A stretch of 6,952 bases of DNA from Candidatus Margulisiibacteriota bacterium. Lineage in GTDB: Bacteria > Margulisbacteria > WOR-1 > XYC2-FULL-46-14 > JAHJBW01. Location: the NCBI GenBank assembly GCA_018813405.1, contig JAHJBW010000021.1, forward strand, positions 1 through 6,952, written 5' to 3'. The translations under genes and the position numbers were made by a program. Shown here piece by piece: positions 4,570-6,952 of the stretch (the stretch's first letter is position 1; every line of letters begins with the position of its first letter). The notes beneath the pieces are model-generated. The model was not told where the DNA came from, searched no databases, and worked only from the letters and a program-made list of their open reading frames with translations.

Positions 4570-5453
4570 TCGCTCAGCTCTTCGGGGTCCCAGCCAAGTT
4601 CGTTGACCATATACAGGAAGATGGGCAGTATCATCATGTCAATTTCAAGGTGCAGAAAGGCGCGGGGGACGGTCGCTTCATGCCGGCCATTTATTACTTT
4701 GATCAGGTCCAGACACAATCGCGGGTTAGGGTGGTTTTTATCTGAAAGCTCCCTGGTGCGGAAAGGGATTTCATTTGCTTCCGACGGCTGGCTGAAGGTT
4801 TCAATAAGGGGCGCTAAAAAAATTAATCTATTAAGATCAATATCAAGGTGTTCGCACAACTGTTGAGCCACTGATTGTATATGGACAGCTGAAGCTCTTT
4901 GAGCGCCGGACATGGAATATCTTTGATATAGATCACAGCCGGGCATTTTATAACGAAAATGCCCCAGCAATTCAAAATATCTGCCTGCCAGGAAAAGCAT
5001 TTCAGCCATCTTGCGGCCTTCCGCGTCTCCATAATAATTGAGCGCCGGATAAATTTCGCTTATTTTTGGGGTCAGCCTGTCAGAGCACATATATTCAAAG
5101 AGATCGTCCGGGGCAATAAAATAAAAGCCCCGTTCCGCTCTTTGCCGCGAGGTCATCTCAAGGCCGACCTCTATGTTCTCCAATGTGTGAGTACAGAAGA
5201 CCTGCCTGAATATTATATCTGTATCCAGCCTTTTGATGGTCTTTTCGGGCACGTGATCCACGCAGGGGTGGCTGTGCAAAGCGACAAAGGTCAGTAAATT
5301 GCCAAGAGGGTTGTCAGCGTAAAGACCCGGGAATGAGACCAGCCCTGGAAATATTTCCCGCTTTTTCTCGCTGAGCTTTTTTTGCGCGGCCTTTCTCATG
5401 GCCGGGGTGATCTTCCATGTTCGTATCTGGCAGGGTCCTGGCGCCTGGAGCAT
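4566..5453 (-). CDS. Unknown 295-aa protein, operon partner of radical SAM enzyme
   Basis: I do not recognise this family. The start ATG at 5453 is firm: AAGGAGG lies 7 nt upstream. After a basic N-terminal stretch (residues 14-33) comes SFPGLYADNPLGNLLTFVALHSHPCVDH, giving a possible metal-binding cluster H60-x-H62-x-C64-x2-H67, with C87 and H89 nearby. The rest looks largely helical and soluble: FYFIAPDDLFEYMCSD, LFLAGRYFELLGHF and the end YMVNELGWDPEELSE. No signal peptide or clear membrane helix is present. The final ATGA is shared with the radical SAM gene, so the two products are probably made together and may form an enzyme-partner or oxidase-radical SAM pair; the metal idea is inference only. 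It is transcribed divergently from the GAF/kinase-like gene. Confidence 0.85.
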   Translation of the reverse strand: MLQAPGPCQIRTWKITPAMRKAAQKKLSEKKREIFPGLVSFPGLYADNPLGNLLTFVALHSHPCVDHVPEKTIKRLDTDIIFRQVFCTHTLENIEVGLEMTSRQRAERGFYFIAPDDLFEYMCSDRLTPKISEIYPALNYYGDAEGRKMAEMLFLAGRYFELLGHFRYKMPGCDLYQRYSMSGAQRASAVHIQSVAQQLCEHLDIDLNRLIFLAPLIETFSQPSEANEIPFRTRELSDKNHPNPRLCLDLIKVINGRHEATVPRAFLHLEIDMMILPIFLYMVNELGWDPEELSE

Positions 5454-5460
5454 TTTTCCG

Positions 5461-5467
5461 CCTCCTT
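5461..5467 (-). promoter_or_regulatory. Strong ribosome binding site for the 295-aa gene
   Basis: AAGGAGG on the minus strand (5467-5461), 7 nt before the ATG at 5453. It fixes this start over the internal Met19 and shows that canonical Shine-Dalgarno initiation operates in this organism. Confidence 0.85.
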
Positions 5468-5497
5468 TGTGATTTCTTATCGAACAAAAACGCTTGC

Positions 5498-5530
5498 AAT
5501 TTCAGTGAAATTTCCCCGAAAAGCTGGGGA
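5498..5530. promoter_or_regulatory. Operator-like palindrome and hairpin in divergent intergenic region
   Basis: Within the 96-bp gap between the divergent genes is a perfect palindrome AATTTC-AGT-GAAATT (5498-5512), directly followed by TCCCC (5513-5517) and GGGGA (5526-5530) with an 8-nt loop. A TATATATA run follows at 5531-5538, a possible -10 for the plus-strand gene with no good -35. The position suits a regulator site acting on both directions. No consensus for a known regulator is claimed. Confidence 0.45.
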
Positions 5531-5549
5531 TATATATAAGGTGAAAACA

Positions 5550-6952
5550 ATGCAAAGCGCGTGTATAACATTACCAACAAGACTGGCTGTATTCAGGAGT
5601 GTTGCTTTCCATGGGTTTAACGGCAACGGGCCTTCTTTGCATGCTCTGCCTGTAAAAGAACTGTTGGACAGGTATGCGGCCTGCGAGGTCCGGTGCTCCC
5701 CTCTGGCCATGACGGGCAGACAGCCCGCGCTGGAGGCCATAATGGATTGCGGGGCCTATAGCATCTCGGTTGGCGTGCTGGGCGAAGATTTTGGCGTGCT
5801 TACCGCGCGCGGGAACGGCTCCGGCCCGGGCTGGCGCTATCTTATTTCCCCGTTCTCAAGCGTTTCTTTTTTGCCCTCAAGGGAAAGGACCGAGGGGTTA
5901 AATGACGAAGAGATATTTGCCTTCATAAAGTATTTCTTTAAGAACCTGAAGACCGTTGTTCCCAATTCTCCCCGCTTCCCTTCATTCAAGGATATCCTGT
6001 CCAATGCGGAAAAGTATCAGCTTATTTTTGAGATAATGGACGACTCTTCGGCTTCCATACATGTTAGAAGTGGAACTGACGCGTTCAGGTATTCAGTCTC
6101 GCCCACTATTGAACGGCATTCCCTTAACGCCAGGATAAGATACATTGAAGACCGGATACTTGAGATAGGCAATATTGAAGGTCTTCTGGCTTTTCTTGTG
6201 GCAAACTTAAAGCTGGAAAGGATATCACTGTACGAGGCGGAGGAAAGGGACGGCAGATATTTTCCCGACCGCAAGCTGGACCATAGAAAAGACGGGACCT
6301 CTCCTAATAGTTTGTGGAACGGCCGCGTTGCTACCGAAGGTTTCATCACTGATCCCAGAAGAAAACCCATGCACGATCTCCTGACGGGCAAAGACAATCT
6401 TCTGGTCGTACCTGCGGAAACCATGGCAAAAGAACTGCACAAGGGTCAGGGATCCATCATCTTGCTGGCCAGCCGAAATAGTGTTACCAGGGTTCTTTTG
6501 CTTGAAAGCCCGACCACCACCACCCTTGAAGAACTGGCCGAGAACGGGCTGGCTTCCGTTATAAGATACTCTGCCGAAAAACTGTTCAGGCTTGAGAAAG
6601 AAGAAAGGGCGAAAAAGAAAGCTCAGCAGGAAGCGGAAATGACCAGGATATCCTCAGAAAGATTAACAGAGTTAATGAAGGGGATACTGCATGATGATAA
6701 GACCTTTGCGGCCGGATTGCGGGGGTTGACACTTCTTATTGCCAGGCTGGATGATCCTGATAAGAGGCGTGAAATAATTGCCCGCCTTGAAAGATCTGTG
6801 GGGGATAAAGTTGAGTATCTTACGTATTTGCTTGGCGAGAGCGGACTTTTTGATCCAAATAACCCAAAATTGATGTCGCGCAATGCTAAGATCAGGATCG
6901 GCGATATAATGGAAAAAGTACTGGAAGAGGCCAGGGGACTGCTCAATGACGC
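5550..6952 (+). CDS. GAF-domain / histidine-kinase-like sensor protein, 3' end cut off
   Basis: The frame is open from ATG 5550 to the window end, 467 residues without a stop. The ATG has AAGGTG six bases upstream; an in-frame GTG at 5541 is an alternative. Residues 1-195 match nothing I recognise. About 200-350 (NIEGLLAFLVANLKLERISLYEAEE, then LLVVP..., SIILLASRN, LASVIRYSAEKLFRLEKEE) look like a GAF-type cytoplasmic sensory domain leading into a charged coiled linker (KEERAKKKAQQEAEM). At 378-430, ILHDDKTFAAGLRGLTLLIARL and REIIARLERSVGDKVEYLTYLLGES form a two-helix HisKA-like pair with His381 as candidate phosphorylation site. The H-box is unusual: HDDK, not HE/DLR. The ATPase domain would lie beyond the window. 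No membrane helix is seen, so it is a cytoplasmic sensor. It is divergent from the radical SAM operon and may control it. Confidence 0.75.
   Translation, partial: MQSACITLPTRLAVFRSVAFHGFNGNGPSLHALPVKELLDRYAACEVRCSPLAMTGRQPALEAIMDCGAYSISVGVLGEDFGVLTARGNGSGPGWRYLISPFSSVSFLPSRERTEGLNDEEIFAFIKYFFKNLKTVVPNSPRFPSFKDILSNAEKYQLIFEIMDDSSASIHVRSGTDAFRYSVSPTIERHSLNARIRYIEDRILEIGNIEGLLAFLVANLKLERISLYEAEERDGRYFPDRKLDHRKDGTSPNSLWNGRVATEGFITDPRRKPMHDLLTGKDNLLVVPAETMAKELHKGQGSIILLASRNSVTRVLLLESPTTTTLEELAENGLASVIRYSAEKLFRLEKEERAKKKAQQEAEMTRISSERLTELMKGILHDDKTFAAGLRGLTLLIARLDDPDKRREIIARLERSVGDKVEYLTYLLGESGLFDPNNPKLMSRNAKIRIGDIMEKVLEEARGLLND

Noticed and set aside
6017..6946. Minus-strand open frames at the right end
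   Set aside because: They are antisense shadows of the continuous 467-codon plus-strand frame with the GAF and HisKA-like pattern.
1..6952. CRISPR array, tRNA genes, rRNA
   Set aside because: No regularly spaced direct repeats and no separate tRNA cloverleaf were seen; the only T-arm signature belongs to ssrA.

Overview
The window is bacterial chromosome carrying the two trans-translation genes (smpB and ssrA), the start of a biotin gene, one complete IS3-family insertion sequence, an unrecognised two-gene operon with a radical SAM enzyme, and a divergent GAF-domain/histidine-kinase-like gene that runs off the right edge. Base composition is moderate, strong Shine-Dalgarno sites occur (AAGGAGG before the 5453 start), and the housekeeping genes sit with small proteins I cannot name. 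I suspect an uncultivated Gram-negative lineage, perhaps Omnitrophota or another PVC relative. This is a guess from the overall look (including a long tmRNA tag, as in chlamydiae) and not something the sequence proves.

Left part (1-2080, all minus strand): reading from right to left, an extended -10 promoter at about 2050 drives smpB (2040-1570). One-base gaps separate it from a 64-residue unknown protein (1568-1374) and a 152-residue unknown protein (1372-914). The last 10 nt of the latter gene, including its stop codon, lie inside the 5' end of ssrA (tmRNA, 923-500). A palindromic hairpin follows, then bioD (449 to beyond 1). SmpB and tmRNA act together on ribosomes stalled on messages without a stop codon, so having both on one transcript is functionally sensible. 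Cutting mature tmRNA out of that transcript would remove the stop codon of the upstream small gene and so create a tmRNA substrate. The tmRNA also encodes an unusually long tag (31 to 36 residues ending ALAS), and bioD carries an in-frame palindromic insertion.

Middle (2129-3376): an intact IS3-family element with 25-bp perfect terminal inverted repeats, orfA, orfB in the -1 frame, and an A7 slippery site joining them. It lies just upstream of the smpB promoter. No target-site duplication is visible.

Right part (3378-6952): a gap of about 110 bp holds an imperfect inverted repeat. Then come a radical SAM/SPASM-like protein (4569-3490) and an unknown 295-residue His/Cys-containing protein (5453-4566), which overlap by ATGA and form a minus-strand operon. 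A 96-bp intergenic region with a 15-bp perfect palindrome separates this operon from a plus-strand gene (5550 to beyond 6952). That gene's product has an unrecognised N-terminus, a GAF-like domain, a coiled linker and a HisKA-like helix pair with a candidate phospho-histidine. The arrangement suggests a sensor controlling, or working with, a radical SAM modification or biosynthesis pair of unknown function.
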